From Ensifer adhaerens (GTDB taxonomy: Bacteria; Pseudomonadota; Alphaproteobacteria; Rhizobiales; Rhizobiaceae), in the NCBI RefSeq assembly GCF_001270265.1, contig NZ_LGAP01000010.1, positions 1 to 64,000 on the forward strand: a stretch of DNA of 64,000 nucleotides. Reading direction: 5' to 3'. The notes below the pieces were generated by a model. It was not told the origin of the DNA. It saw nothing but the letters and a program-made list of their open reading frames with translations, and searched no databases. A program made the translations under genes and the position numbers. The number at the start of each line of letters is the position of its first letter. Positions within the stretch are counted from its first letter, which is position 1. Below are positions 41,754-50,810 of the stretch, piece after piece.

Positions 41754-42809
41754 ATGATTGACCAACGCCTTATGAGAACTTCGGCCCTCGCGCTGCTTGC
41801 GCTCGCATTTCAGCAAACCACCGCCCAGGCGGAAACCAAGACGCTTTACATCGGCATGAACGGCGGCAACTTCGAGCGCGCCTATACCGAGCATGTGCTG
41901 CCGCCTTTCGAGAAGGCCAATGACGTCAAGGTCGTGATCGTTCCCGGTACCTCTGCCGACATTCTTGCCAAGGCGACCGCTGCCAAGGACAATCCGCAGA
42001 TGCACGTAATGCTCCTCGACGACGGCGTCATGGTGCGCGCGATCGGCGCCGGGCTTTGCCAGAAGATCGGCGACGATCCGGTGCTCGCCGATATCCAGCC
42101 GGCCGCCCGCCTCAAGGACGACATGGCCATCGGCGTCGACATGGGCATGACGGGCCTTGCCTACAACAAGAAGCTCTTCGACGAAAAGGGTTGGCCGGCA
42201 CCGAGCTCCTGGATGGACATGGCCGACCCGAAGTTCGAAAATGCCGTGGTGTTCCAGTCCGCTTCGGCCTCGAGTTTCGGCCTGCATGCCTTCCTGATGT
42301 TCAACCGCATCCAGGGCGGCGACGAGACCAATGTCGAGCCCGGTTTCGAGAAGTTCTCCGATACGGTCGGCAAGAACGTCATCGAGTTTATTCCGAGCTC
42401 CGCCAAGATCTCGGAGATGGTCCAGACCGGCGAAGCCGCGATCTTCCCGCTGACACCGACGGCGGTCAACAACCTGAAAGACAAGGGCATTCCGGTTGAA
42501 TACGCGCAGCCAAAGGAAGGCTCTGTCGTTCTCGCCGTAACCGAATGCGTGATCGCCAACAACAGCGAACCGGAGCTGAGCCAGAAGCTTGCGCATTATC
42601 TCCTGTCGGCAGAAGCGCAGAGCCTTGCGCTCGACCACGGCAACATCATCCCGTCCAACAAGAACGCCAAGGCCGGCACGGCCGAGGCCACCGAAAAGCT
42701 CGCCACCTTCAAGACGAACATGGAAACGGCGAAGGTTCTCGATTGGGATGCGATCAACAAGAACCGCCAGGAGTGGAACAAGCGCTGGAACCGCATGATC
42801 GAGCGGTAA
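41754..42809 (+). CDS. Periplasmic binding protein, PotD/spermidine-putrescine type
   Basis: A 351-residue binding protein with a Sec signal (LMRTSALALLALAFQQTTAQ, cleavage near AQAE). The mature protein begins TKTLYIGMNGGNFERAYTEH and contains MAIGVDMGMTGLAYNKKLFD and VEYAQPKEGSVVLAVTECVI, typical of family-1 extracellular polyamine-type receptors. AAAGGGGAAT precedes ATG 41754. It is the last gene of the operon and is followed by a hairpin. Its position after the dehydrogenase subunits ties the importer to that enzyme's substrate. Confidence 0.87.
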   Translation: MIDQRLMRTSALALLALAFQQTTAQAETKTLYIGMNGGNFERAYTEHVLPPFEKANDVKVVIVPGTSADILAKATAAKDNPQMHVMLLDDGVMVRAIGAGLCQKIGDDPVLADIQPAARLKDDMAIGVDMGMTGLAYNKKLFDEKGWPAPSSWMDMADPKFENAVVFQSASASSFGLHAFLMFNRIQGGDETNVEPGFEKFSDTVGKNVIEFIPSSAKISEMVQTGEAAIFPLTPTAVNNLKDKGIPVEYAQPKEGSVVLAVTECVIANNSEPELSQKLAHYLLSAEAQSLALDHGNIIPSNKNAKAGTAEATEKLATFKTNMETAKVLDWDAINKNRQEWNKRWNRMIER

Positions 42810-42836
42810 GCCTCTCCACCAGTCTTTTGTGCCTTG

Positions 42837-42863
42837 GCCCTCCGCACCCTATTGGCGGAGGGC
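42837..42863 (+). terminator. Hairpin after the PotD-type gene
   Basis: GCCCTCCGC and GCGGAGGGC form a 9-bp stem with a 9-base loop, 28 bp after the binding-protein stop. There is no strong T-run. It overlaps the end of the MFS remnant on the other strand. Confidence 0.5.
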
Positions 42864-43015
42864 TGATTGAATCGGACGCGCGGGCACGGAGGGCAGCGCT
42901 GCGCATACGATCAACGCAAAGAGGTTGGCCGCGATGCCGATCATTGTCTGCAGGTCGAACCACTCGGCCAGCAAACCGATCACGAAAGCGCCGAACGCCC
43001 GGCCGACGTGGTGCG
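42849..43015 (-). pseudogene. C-terminal remnant of an MFS transporter
   Basis: The minus strand reads about 55 residues without a start codon: HHVGRAFGAFVIGLLAEWFD, then LQTMIGIAANLFALIVCAAL, a short polar tail and TAG. This looks like the last one or two membrane helices and cytoplasmic tail of a major facilitator. The 5' part is missing and sequence before the HHVG codons belongs to unrelated DNA. A gene relic left by deletion or insertion. Confidence 0.6.
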
Positions 43016-43042
43016 GTCGATCGCGGCTTCATCATCTGCGGA

Positions 43043-43150
43043 TCAATCCAGCTTGATTGGCCATTGCTGGGCACCGTGGATGACGGTGACGATCTCGATC
43101 GCCCCAGATTTCACCCGGTAGGCGACGAAGTTGGTCTGGGGACGGGAGCA
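43043..43150 (-). pseudogene. C-terminal remnant of a ParE/RelE-family toxin
   Basis: The minus strand carries about 34 residues, SRPQTNFVAYRVKSGAIEI then VTVIHGAQQWPIKLD, followed by TGA. The strand pattern (FVAYRV, IEIVTVIHGAQ) is the closing half of ParE toxins. No start, no N-terminal helices and no antitoxin gene are attached. It lies between the MFS relic and the small-gene operon. Confidence 0.6.
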
Positions 43151-43155
43151 TATTG

Positions 43156-43401
43156 CTACTCCTTTGTCGTTGCGCTGCGATTGTCGGCGCCCGGCCAGTC
43201 GTTTACAGGCTCGCTCACATCTTTTTCCGCCGGATCGGGATCGCGCTTGTAGGCGTCCTGCCGCTTTGCCAGAACGTCCTGCAGGGTTTCGATAACGACT
43301 GCAGTTCCATGTCCCTGGCTCGCGAACTGGTCGATGATGTCAGCAACAACGGCATCGAGCTGCTGAAACAGTCGTTCGGTGCTTTCAGATCTCTCGGTCA
43401 T
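43156..43401 (-). CDS. Small protein of unknown function (81 aa)
   Basis: An 81-residue acidic, largely helical protein: RLFQQLDAVVADIIDQFASQ in the first half and a charged tail (DAYKRDPDPAEKDVSEPVND). An AGGAG lies about eight bases before ATG 43401. It begins 15 bp after the stop of the neighbouring 43417-43662 gene, so the two form an operon. I do not recognise the family; proteins of this style are common as hypothetical genes on rhizobial plasmids. Confidence 0.6.
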   Translation of the reverse strand: MTERSESTERLFQQLDAVVADIIDQFASQGHGTAVVIETLQDVLAKRQDAYKRDPDPAEKDVSEPVNDWPGADNRSATTKE

Positions 43402-43416
43402 AATACGGGCTCCTGC

Positions 43417-43662
43417 TCAAATATCGGTCCGATGCTGTTGCCAATCTTTGTAGGGCGCCAGAAGCTGGCCCGGGAACCGATCCTCGATGGCCGTCTCCAC
43501 CAAGGCGATTTTCGCGAACACATCGCTCGCGTCGCGTTTCTCGGAAGGAATATCTGCGCTTTCCTCTTCAAGCTTTTGCATGATCGCAAACAGTTCGTCG
43601 TTACTCATCGCTGCGAGACGGTCGGAGAAGTCCTCGGAATCAAAGTCTTGCTCAGCAGGCAT
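43417..43662 (-). CDS. Small acidic protein of unknown function (81 aa)
   Basis: An 81-residue acidic protein with two predicted helices (SDRLAAMSNDELFAIMQKLE and SDVFAKIALVETAIEDRF). AAGGAGTGAC lies upstream with seven bases to ATG 43662. It is the upstream partner of the 43156-43401 gene. No known motif and no membrane segment or signal peptide. Function not assigned. Confidence 0.6.
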   Translation of the reverse strand: MPAEQDFDSEDFSDRLAAMSNDELFAIMQKLEEESADIPSEKRDASDVFAKIALVETAIEDRFPGQLLAPYKDWQQHRTDI

Positions 43663-43711
43663 TGCGTCACTCCTTTGAAGTCTTGAAAACCTTAGCGCGG
43701 CGCATGCTGGT

Positions 43712-43903
43712 TCATGATTTCGAGTTTGTTGATTGGCGAATAACCTGCATCAACGTATCGGGTTTCGATCGCACCCGCCCGAACCGCTTATAAAGCTCCA
43801 GAGCACGGTTGGCGCTCAGGTCATAATCCGTCGCGAATTCCTCGAGGCAATAGATCTCGCGCTTCGGGGAGGATGGTCGTGTAGTGTGACGCTGGGTCTC
43901 CAT
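43712..43903 (-). CDS. Small protein of unknown function (63 aa)
   Basis: A 63-residue protein with a helical core (CLEEFATDYDLSANRALELY, KRFGRVRSKPDTLMQVIRQ). The segment LSANRALELYKRFG could be a recognition-like helix. No clear ribosome site is seen before ATG 43903, so the start is uncertain. It is on the same strand as, and 49 bp upstream of, the two other small genes and may be co-transcribed. Confidence 0.45.
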   Translation of the reverse strand: METQRHTTRPSSPKREIYCLEEFATDYDLSANRALELYKRFGRVRSKPDTLMQVIRQSTNSKS

Positions 43904-44404
43904 GCATGGGCAACGCCGGAGCTGCTTGACTGTTCCAGCAGGGTTGCGGATGTACCGTCGCGTTCGGTCGCTTTGAAAATCGCATAACGCCGAAAGGGCA
44001 ACGTCTTCCGTCCGCAGAGGTTAGCCTCGCGCCTTTGCTGCAATGACCACTTCTGCTTGAATTACGCACATCGCGATCTCGTGCTTAGTCATGCCGTTGG
44101 ACGCGTTTGCGAAACGCACGATGTAGGCCGCTAGCCGTGGGTCTATCACCGCAGGGCCGGCGGTCGGTCGCAGTTCTCGGCGCTGCTTGAACTCGACCCG
44201 AAATCGTACTGCATCCAGAAATCGGTCAACTACGCCAAGGCGAACCTGCGAAGCGTGCTGTCTGTAGTGGAACTGGCGGATGCGACGGGTCTGAGCACAC
44301 GCCAATTCAGCCGGGCCTTCCGGGCGGTGTTCGAGCCGATCGAGAATGCTGTCCTCCGGCGATCGCGCCCGACGTTGAACTTGAATACTTCCACGAGGCG
44401 GACG
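43904..44404. other. Intergenic mosaic before the thiolase gene end
   Basis: About 500 bp. The only recognisable content is the AraC/GlxA remnant at about 44141-44390. The rest has open frames without a family match. Confidence 0.35.
44141..44390 (+). pseudogene. Remnant of an AraC-type (GlxA-family) regulator
   Basis: The plus strand reads VYHRRAGGRSQFSALLELDP, then ANLRSVLSVVELADATGLST with RQFSRAFRAVFEPIENAVL. This is the linker and first half of the C-terminal AraC helix-turn-helix domain of GlxA-family regulators (canonical YHRRAGGQSQFS). An in-frame TAG lies just upstream (44132-44134), and the sequence stops resembling the family after ENAVLRR. Both the amidase-like N-domain and the second HTH are gone. 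Confidence 0.7.
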
Positions 44405-45607
44405 TCACGGCCGCGTCAGAAGCATCGAGATGCCCTGTCCGACGCCGATACACATGGTCGCAACCGCGCGCTTCGCGCCCTGAGCCTCAAGCTCCAATGC
44501 AGCCGTAAGCGCCAGGCGCGCGCCCGACATGCCAAGCGGATGGCCGAGTGCGATGGCGCCGCCATTGGGGTTGACGTGGGGCGCATCGTCGGCAAGCCCC
44601 AGTTGCCGCATGCAGGCGAGGGCCTGTGCTGCAAAAGCCTCGTTGAGTTCGACGATGTCGATGTCGCCGATGCCAAGGCCTAGGCGTTCCAGGAGCTTTC
44701 GGGTGGAAAAGACAGGACCCATGCCCATGATCCGCGGAGGAACGCCTGCCGTCGCCATCCCGTCGACCCGAGCAAGCGGCTTGAGGTCATAGCGCTCAAC
44801 CGCGCGGCCAGAGGCAAGAATGAGCGCGGCCGCGCCATCGTTGACGCCGGATGCATTGCCGGCCGTCACCGTCCCATCGGCGCGGAACGGCGTCGGCAGG
44901 CTGGCAAGTTTTTCGATGGTCGTCTCACGCGGGTGTTCGTCCTGCTCGATGCGTGTCGTCTCGCCCTTGCGCCCCTTGATCGCATAGGGGGCGATTTCAC
45001 GGGCGAAACGCTTGCTCTTTTGCGCAGCCGCTGCACGGGCCTGGCTGCGGAACGCAAAATCGTCTTGGTCTGCGCGCGAAACAGCAAACTCGGCCGCAAC
45101 ATTTTCGGCGGTCTCCGGCATCGACTCGATGCCATATCGCGCTTCCATAACGGGATTGACGAACCGCCAGCCGATCGTCGTGTCGTGGATATCAGTGTTG
45201 CGCTGGAAGGGGCTCTCGGCCTTTGGCATGACGAAGGGAGCGCGCGACATGCTTTCGACGCCGCCGGCAATCACGATTTCAGCCTCGCCCAGGCGGATCG
45301 CGCGCGCGGCGTAACCGACGGCATCCAGGCCTGAGCCGCAAAGCCTGTTGATCGTCGTTCCGGGTACCGTGTCCGGCAGTCCCGCAAGCAGAGAGGCCAT
45401 GCGGGCAACATTGCGATTGTCCTCGCCTGCCTGATTGGCGCAGCCGAGGACGACCTCATCGATCCCCTCGGCAGGCACGCGGGGAAAGCGTGCCAGCGCC
45501 TCGCGGATTGCGTGAGCAGCAAGATCGTCGGGCCGCACCGCCGACAAGGCGCCGCCGTAGCGACCGATTGGCGTGCGAACGCCGCCGATGACATAGGCCT
45601 CGCTCAT
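44405..45607 (-). CDS. Acetyl-CoA acyltransferase (beta-ketoadipyl/3-oxoacyl-CoA thiolase type)
   Basis: A 400-residue thiolase with all catalytic residues: Cys90 in [14 protein letters not shown], the histidines in [14 protein letters not shown] and [17 protein letters not shown], and the second Cys in [12 protein letters not shown]. It resembles PcaF/PaaJ beta-ketoadipyl-CoA thiolases. It is the last gene of the minus-strand aromatic-CoA operon, and its start overlaps the FadJ-like gene by four bases. Expected role: thiolytic cleavage of the 3-oxoacyl-CoA formed after ring opening, giving acetyl-CoA and a shorter acyl-CoA. Confidence 0.88.
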   Translation of the reverse strand: MSEAYVIGGVRTPIGRYGGALSAVRPDDLAAHAIREALARFPRVPAEGIDEVVLGCANQAGEDNRNVARMASLLAGLPDTVPGTTINRLCGSGLDAVGYAARAIRLGEAEIVIAGGVESMSRAPFVMPKAESPFQRNTDIHDTTIGWRFVNPVMEARYGIESMPETAENVAAEFAVSRADQDDFAFRSQARAAAAQKSKRFAREIAPYAIKGRKGETTRIEQDEHPRETTIEKLASLPTPFRADGTVTAGNASGVNDGAAALILASGRAVERYDLKPLARVDGMATAGVPPRIMGMGPVFSTRKLLERLGLGIGDIDIVELNEAFAAQALACMRQLGLADDAPHVNPNGGAIALGHPLGMSGARLALTAALELEAQGAKRAVATMCIGVGQGISMLLTRP

Positions 45608-47583
45608 GATACCGGGTCCTTGCTTTGCTGGGCGGCGAACATTGGCCCACCCTTGTGTGGCGGAAAGCCGTAGCCGTTGATCATCACCAGATCGATGTCG
45701 CCGGGACGCGCGGCGATTTCCTCGGCAATCAGTGCCGTTCCTTCATCGACCATTGCCTTCAAAAGCCGGCTCATGATCTCCGAGGGGGTGAAACTGCGCG
45801 GCGTGATGTTCTTGGCTGCCCGCGCCGCCTCGATCGCTGCTGTCACTTCCGGATCAATGGTCCGCTCGCCATGGGGATAGGCATACCAGCCGCGACCGCT
45901 CTTGCGACCGAGGCGGCCCGCCTCGCAAAGCCTGTCGGCGATTTCGACATAACGTGCGGCAGGATCCCGCGTCGCGGCCTGGCGCTTCCGGCGTGCCCAG
46001 GCGATCTCCAGCCCGGCCATGTCGTTGACGGCGAAGATACCCATCGGAAAGCCATAGGCCTCGAGCGCGGCATCGATCTCCTGAGGGAGCGCCCCATCCT
46101 CCAGCATGAATTCCGCCTCGCGGCGATAGGCGGAGAAGATACGGTTGCCGATGAAACCTTCGGTGACGCCGCAGACGACGGGCAGCTTGCCGAGGCGTTT
46201 CACAAAAGCGAGGACACTGGCCAGGGCGTCTGGCGAGGTCTTGGTGCAATCGACGACTTCGACAAGCCGCATGACATTGGCGGGCGAGAAGAAGTGTAAC
46301 CCAACCACGCGCGACGGATCGGCCGTGGCCGCGGCAATCGCATCGGGATCGAGGTAACTCGTATTGGTCGCAAGGATGGCGCCGGGTGTGACGATGCCGT
46401 CGAGCCTGCGAAACAAATCTGTCTTGACCTCAAGGTCGTCGAAAACCGCTTCGATGACGAGGTCGGCTTTAGCGAGGTCCGCGGCTTGCGCGGTTGTCTG
46501 CAATCGAGCGAGGCAGTCGTCGCGTCCATCCGCGGTCAGCCGTCCGGAGCGCACGGTCCTGTCGAGGGTCTCGGCGATGCGGGCCCTCCCGCTGGCGGCT
46601 GCTTCCTGCGTCTGCTCCAGCGCGATCACGCGGTGGCCAGAGGTCAAGGCGGCGACTGCGATGCCGGATCCCATTAGCCCGGTGCCGACCACTGCGACGG
46701 TCACGATCTTGCGCGGCGAGACTTTGTCGAGGCCCTCGACCTTTCCCGCGGCGCGCTCGGCGAAGAATACGTGCCGCAGGGCAGCGGACTCACCGGAATC
46801 GCGCAAACGCAGGAAGGTGGCGCGCTCTTCGGCCAATCCTTGTCTCAGGTTGAGCTCACCTGCTGCCTTGACGAGGCGAACGGCCTCCGCGGGAGCGGAC
46901 TGGCCGCGCGCTCTTGCCAGCACTTTCGCTTCCGCCGCACTGACCGCTGCCGGGTCCGTGGGTGGAACGCGAATCATACCGGTCCGACGCAGCGGCTTTT
47001 CGGCACATTCGTGCACCAGCGCGATGGCCGCGACAACGGGATGGGTGGCGATGCCATCGGCAAGCCCAAGCGTCACAGCTTCGCCCGCCTTGACGGCACG
47101 CCCCGTGCCGATGAGGTCGATGGCCGCAACCTGGCCGATCAACCGTGGCAGACGCTGTGTCCCGCCGGCACCCGGAACGATCCCGAGTTTCACTTCGGGC
47201 AGCCCGAACGATGCTTTTTCGCCAGCGATGCGGCCATGGCAGCCCAGCACGATCTCGCAGCCACCGCCAAGGGCTGCGCCGTTGACGGCAGAGACGACCG
47301 GCTTGTCGAAGCTCTCGATGCGGTCGATCACTTCCGGAAGCATCGGTTCGACCGGCGGCTTCCCGAATTCCTTGATATCAGCTCCGCCGATGAATGTGCT
47401 GCCTGCACCGGTGAGGATAACGCCTGCAATCGCCGGGAGACTGGCAGCATGATCGAGCGCCGCCACCAGGCCGGACCGAACATGCGCAGAGAGTGCGTTG
47501 ACGGGCGGGTTGTCGATGGTGACGACGAGAACGCCGTCTTCAAGTCGGGCGGAAACGCTCTGCGAAAATCTGATCTCGGGCAT
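45604..47583 (-). CDS. Fused enoyl-CoA hydratase/3-hydroxyacyl-CoA dehydrogenase (FadJ/FadB-like)
   Basis: A 659-residue bifunctional enzyme. The N-terminal crotonase domain (about 1-190) has [13 protein letters not shown] and both catalytic glutamates, in [10 protein letters not shown] and [18 protein letters not shown]. The NAD domain starts near residue 290 ([20 protein letters not shown]), with catalytic His in [17 protein letters not shown]. The C-terminal helical domain holds [20 protein letters not shown] and [15 protein letters not shown]. It would hydrate and oxidise the acyl chain after ring opening. It lies between RidA (11 bp) and the thiolase (overlap). Confidence 0.9.
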   Translation of the reverse strand: MPEIRFSQSVSARLEDGVLVVTIDNPPVNALSAHVRSGLVAALDHAASLPAIAGVILTGAGSTFIGGADIKEFGKPPVEPMLPEVIDRIESFDKPVVSAVNGAALGGGCEIVLGCHGRIAGEKASFGLPEVKLGIVPGAGGTQRLPRLIGQVAAIDLIGTGRAVKAGEAVTLGLADGIATHPVVAAIALVHECAEKPLRRTGMIRVPPTDPAAVSAAEAKVLARARGQSAPAEAVRLVKAAGELNLRQGLAEERATFLRLRDSGESAALRHVFFAERAAGKVEGLDKVSPRKIVTVAVVGTGLMGSGIAVAALTSGHRVIALEQTQEAAASGRARIAETLDRTVRSGRLTADGRDDCLARLQTTAQAADLAKADLVIEAVFDDLEVKTDLFRRLDGIVTPGAILATNTSYLDPDAIAAATADPSRVVGLHFFSPANVMRLVEVVDCTKTSPDALASVLAFVKRLGKLPVVCGVTEGFIGNRIFSAYRREAEFMLEDGALPQEIDAALEAYGFPMGIFAVNDMAGLEIAWARRKRQAATRDPAARYVEIADRLCEAGRLGRKSGRGWYAYPHGERTIDPEVTAAIEAARAAKNITPRSFTPSEIMSRLLKAMVDEGTALIAEEIAARPGDIDLVMINGYGFPPHKGGPMFAAQQSKDPVS

Positions 47584-47594
47584 GCTCGCAAGCC

Positions 47595-47990
47595 TCAATC
47601 GGGGATGACGGCGGTGGCCTGGATCTCGATTTTGGCGCGGTCCTCGACCAGTGCGACCACCTGCATCGCCGCCATTGCGGGGAAATGCTTGCCGATAATG
47701 TCGCGGTAGGCCTGGCCAATGCCGCGGAGGTTGCCGACATATTCGTGCTTGTCGGTGAAGTACCACGTCATCGAGGTGATGTGGTGAGGCTCGGCTCCCC
47801 CCGTGGCGAGAACGGCAACCACATTCTTCAGCGTCTGGCGCACTTGCTCGACGAAATCGTCGGTTTCGAACTCGGAACGTTCGTTCCAGCCGATCTGGCC
47901 GCCGACGAAAACAGTGCGACCGTTGGCAGCGACGCCGTTGGCGTAACCGATGGGCTTTGCCCAACCTTCAGGTTGCAGGATGGTGTGCAT
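47595..47990 (-). CDS. RidA/YjgF-family protein (enamine/imine hydrolase type)
   Basis: A 131-residue RidA-fold protein: WAKPIGYANGVAANGRTVFV with GGQIGW at the ligand cleft and RAKIEIQATAVIPD at the C-terminus. The classic Arg105-type motif CxRV in enamine deaminases is replaced by KIEIQATA with the Glu kept, so it is a divergent member. ATG 47990 lies inside the end of the thioesterase gene. RidA proteins hydrolyse reactive enamines/imines to ketone plus ammonia. In an aminobenzoyl-CoA operon this would fit release of the amino group. That role is inference. Confidence 0.8.
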   Translation of the reverse strand: MHTILQPEGWAKPIGYANGVAANGRTVFVGGQIGWNERSEFETDDFVEQVRQTLKNVVAVLATGGAEPHHITSMTWYFTDKHEYVGNLRGIGQAYRDIIGKHFPAMAAMQVVALVEDRAKIEIQATAVIPD

Positions 47991-48396
47991 TGGTCGTCTC
48001 CAGATGTTGTGACAGCGCGGCGCGGATGTCATCCGGCCAGGCTAGTGAAGCGTGATTGTCGAGCGAGGTGGCAACGACGCGCTGTTTCGCGGTCCAGAGC
48101 ACGGTGTCCCTTGCAGACACCGTATGCTCCATGTCGAGCGACGACCGGCCGATGCCATTGACCGCCAGCGCGAAGTCAAGCTCGTCGCCTTGAAAGCCCG
48201 GACAAACGAAGGTGAGATCGAGGCGCACCGTCGGTACGCCGATCCGCCGCTCGTCGACCATCGCCTTCCAGGGAAAGCCGAGCGACGCGAAGAAGTCTTC
48301 CGTCACCCCGACGAGGATGTTGAGGTAGGACGGGAAGTAGGCGATCCCTGAGGGGTCGCAGTCTCCGAACCGCAGCGGCCTCTTGGTCCTGTACAT
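47968..48396 (-). CDS. Hotdog-fold acyl-CoA thioesterase (4-hydroxybenzoyl-CoA thioesterase type)
   Basis: A 142-residue hotdog protein. The diagnostic motif is LRFGDCDPSGIAYFPSYLN, containing the catalytic Asp (DPSGIAYF). Then VPTVRLDLTFVCPGFQGDEL and the final strand MEHTVSARDTVLWTAKQRVV complete the fold. It would hydrolyse aromatic or alicyclic acyl-CoA, perhaps as a safety valve to recover CoA from dead-end intermediates. A similar thioesterase occurs in 2-aminobenzoyl-CoA clusters of other bacteria. It overlaps the RidA start by 23 bases. Confidence 0.85.
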   Translation of the reverse strand: MYRTKRPLRFGDCDPSGIAYFPSYLNILVGVTEDFFASLGFPWKAMVDERRIGVPTVRLDLTFVCPGFQGDELDFALAVNGIGRSSLDMEHTVSARDTVLWTAKQRVVATSLDNHASLAWPDDIRAALSQHLETTNAHHPAT

Positions 48397-48408
48397 GCGT
48401 GTCGGACC

Positions 48409-49596
48409 TCAGTTCGCGAAAGCGGCGATGCCGGTAATGGCACGGCCGAGGATGAGCGCATGGATGTCGTGCGTGCCCTCATAGGTGTTGACCACCTCGA
48501 GGTTTACGAGGTGTCGGGCCACCGGAAACTCGTCCGAGATCCCGTTTCCGCCGAGCATGTCGCGGGCGGTTCTGGCGATATCCAGCGCCTTGCCGCAGGA
48601 ATTGCGCTTGACGATCGAGGTCAGTTCGACCGGCGGGTTGCCTTCGTCCTTCATCCGTCCGAGGCGCAGGCAGCCCTGCAGGCCAAGGGCGATTTCCGTC
48701 GCCATGTCCGCCAGTTTCTTCTGGATCAGTTGGTTGGCGGCAAGCGGCCGGCCGAACTGCTTGCGGTCGATCACATATTGGCGCGCCGTCCCGTAGCAGG
48801 ATTCCGCCGCACCGAGCGCGCCCCAGGCGATACCGAAGCGCGCGGAGTTGAGGCAGGTGAAGGGGCCTTTCAGCCCCGTCACGTCAGGCAGCATGTTTTC
48901 TTCCGGCACGAAGACCTCGTCCATGACGATCTGGCCGGTGATCGACGCCCGCAGACCCACCTTGCCGTGGATCGCCGGCGCGCTCAGGCCCTTCCATCCC
49001 TTTTCAAGGATGAAGCCACGGATGACGCCATCGGAAGTCTTTGCCCAGACGACGAAGACATCAGCGATCGGCGCATTGGAGATCCAGGTCTTGGAGCCGG
49101 AGAGCAGATAGCCGCCGTCGACCTTGGCGGCGCGGGTGATCATTGAACCGGGGTCGGAGCCGTGATCGGGTTCCGTCAGGCCGAAGCAGCCGATCTTCGT
49201 TCCGGCAATCAGCCCCGGCAGGTACTTGCGTTTCTGCGCTTCGCTGCCGAAGGCATAGATTGGTACGATCACCAGGGAAGATTGCACGCTCATCATCGAG
49301 CGGTAGCCGCTGTCGATGCGTTCGATCTCGCGAGCGATCAGGCCGTAGGACACGTAGTTCAGTCCCGCGCCGCCATAGTCCTCGGAGACCATGGGGCCGA
49401 GCAGGCCGAGCTCGCCCATCTCGGCGAAGATCGAGGGATCGGTCTTTTCGTGACGAAATGCTTCCTGCACGCGAGGAGCAAGCCGGGCCTCGGCGTAGCC
49501 CTCGGCGGTGTGGCGCACCATGCGTTCTTCTTCCGTCAACTGTGCATCCAGGTTGAATGGATCCTGCCAGTCGAACGACGCCTTTGAGCCATGCAT
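48409..49596 (-). CDS. Acyl-CoA dehydrogenase, glutaryl-CoA dehydrogenase type
   Basis: A 395-residue flavin dehydrogenase close to GcdH. Landmarks: [20 protein letters not shown] at the start, [37 protein letters not shown] (substrate/FAD loop), [20 protein letters not shown], and the catalytic Glu in [20 protein letters not shown]. True GcdH enzymes oxidise and decarboxylate glutaryl-CoA to crotonyl-CoA, a step expected when a six- or seven-carbon dicarboxyl-CoA is shortened. GGGGAGGT eight bases upstream fixes ATG 49596 rather than the GTG three codons earlier. Confidence 0.88.
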   Translation of the reverse strand: MHGSKASFDWQDPFNLDAQLTEEERMVRHTAEGYAEARLAPRVQEAFRHEKTDPSIFAEMGELGLLGPMVSEDYGGAGLNYVSYGLIAREIERIDSGYRSMMSVQSSLVIVPIYAFGSEAQKRKYLPGLIAGTKIGCFGLTEPDHGSDPGSMITRAAKVDGGYLLSGSKTWISNAPIADVFVVWAKTSDGVIRGFILEKGWKGLSAPAIHGKVGLRASITGQIVMDEVFVPEENMLPDVTGLKGPFTCLNSARFGIAWGALGAAESCYGTARQYVIDRKQFGRPLAANQLIQKKLADMATEIALGLQGCLRLGRMKDEGNPPVELTSIVKRNSCGKALDIARTARDMLGGNGISDEFPVARHLVNLEVVNTYEGTHDIHALILGRAITGIAAFAN

Positions 49597-49611
49597 GCTC
49601 GACACCTCCCC

Positions 49612-50808
49612 TTATCGTCCCGTGCTTTTCATCAGCTCGCGGCCGATGATGAGCTTTTGAACCTCGGTCGCGCCCTCGTAGATGCGCAGCGCACGGATTT
49701 CGCGATAGAGCCGCTCGGTGATCTCGCCGACGCGCACCCCCCGACCGCCGAAGAGCTGCAGCGCCTGGTCGATGACCCATTGCGCATTCTCGGTCGCCGT
49801 CATCTTGGCCATTGCCGCCTCGCGGGTCGTCGGCCGCTTCTGCACGTCGCGCTGCCATGCCGTGCGGCAGGTCAAGAGTGCAGCAGCGTCGATTGCGGTC
49901 GCCATCTCGCCGAGCGTGCTTTGTGCGGTCGGCAGATCGGCAAGCGTCGCGCCGAACATCTTGCGGTTTTTCGCGTGCCCCACCGCCTCGTCGAGTGCTC
50001 GTCGGGCAAAGCCGATGGCAGCCGCAGCGACGGACGGACGGAAGATGTCGAGCGTGCGCATGGCAATCTTGAAGCCTTCGCCCGGACTGCCGAGCAGCTG
50101 TGACGCCGGGATACGGCAATTGTCGAAACGAAGCCGGGCGAGCGGATGCGGCGCAATCGTCTCGATGCGCTCAGCGATCGTGAAGCCCGGTGTGTCGGCG
50201 AAGACCACGAAGGCGGAGATGCCGCGCGTGCCGGGCGCTTCACCGGTGCGGGCGAAGATGGTGTAGACATCGGCGATACCGCCGTTCGAGATCCAGGTCT
50301 TTTCGCCATCGAGCACGAAGTGCTCTCCGTCGCGCCGGGCAGCGCAGGCCATTGCCGCGACATCCGATCCCGCATCGGGCTCGGAAAGCGCAAAGGCGGA
50401 GATCCAATCGCCGCGGGCGACCTTGGGCAGAACGGCCTGCTTCAGCGCCTGCGAACCGGAAAGGCTGATCGCTCCGGTGCCGAGCCCCTGCATGGCGAAG
50501 GCAAAGTCTGCAAGGCCTTCGGTGTAGGCCAGTGTCTCGCGGATAAGGCAGAGCGACCGGCTGTCGATCTCTTCGCTCGCGCCGCCGAACGCCTTCGGCA
50601 CGCAATGGCGAAGCACGCCCGCAGCGCCGAGAGCGCTGACCAAATGCCGGCAGGCGGCATCGACATTTGCGCGATCGATTTCACCGAGACCGCCACGGGC
50701 TATGAGCGTGTCCAACTCCGTGGCAAGGGCGCGGTGGCTCTCCTCGAAGAACGGCCAGTCGAGATGATCGCGGGTCGGCTGCCCGGGGGTCGTCTTGAGG
50801 GAACTCAT
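49612..50808 (-). CDS. Acyl-CoA dehydrogenase (second paralogue of the operon)
   Basis: A 398-residue acyl-CoA dehydrogenase with all three domains: helical N-domain, beta domain ([39 protein letters not shown]) and C-domain ([20 protein letters not shown]). [20 protein letters not shown] has Glu where the catalytic base lies in the glutaryl- and short-chain types. It differs clearly from the GcdH-like neighbour 15 bp downstream, so the operon uses two oxidations. It may act on the alicyclic ring-CoA. ATG 50808 lies two bases after the crotonase stop. Confidence 0.87.
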   Translation of the reverse strand: MSSLKTTPGQPTRDHLDWPFFEESHRALATELDTLIARGGLGEIDRANVDAACRHLVSALGAAGVLRHCVPKAFGGASEEIDSRSLCLIRETLAYTEGLADFAFAMQGLGTGAISLSGSQALKQAVLPKVARGDWISAFALSEPDAGSDVAAMACAARRDGEHFVLDGEKTWISNGGIADVYTIFARTGEAPGTRGISAFVVFADTPGFTIAERIETIAPHPLARLRFDNCRIPASQLLGSPGEGFKIAMRTLDIFRPSVAAAAIGFARRALDEAVGHAKNRKMFGATLADLPTAQSTLGEMATAIDAAALLTCRTAWQRDVQKRPTTREAAMAKMTATENAQWVIDQALQLFGGRGVRVGEITERLYREIRALRIYEGATEVQKLIIGRELMKSTGR

Positions 50809-50810
50809 AC

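Noticed and set aside
34997-42809. Reading the importer/dehydrogenase operon as hydrogen cyanide synthase
   Set aside because: The HcnABC resemblance is shared with opine oxidase and hydroxyproline dehydrogenase, and association with an importer fits substrate catabolism better than cyanide production.
49061-50119. Long minus-strand frame of 352 codons overlapping both acyl-CoA dehydrogenases
   Set aside because: It is a shifted frame of the same strand, rich in Arg/Ala/Gly, and conflicts with two clear dehydrogenase genes.
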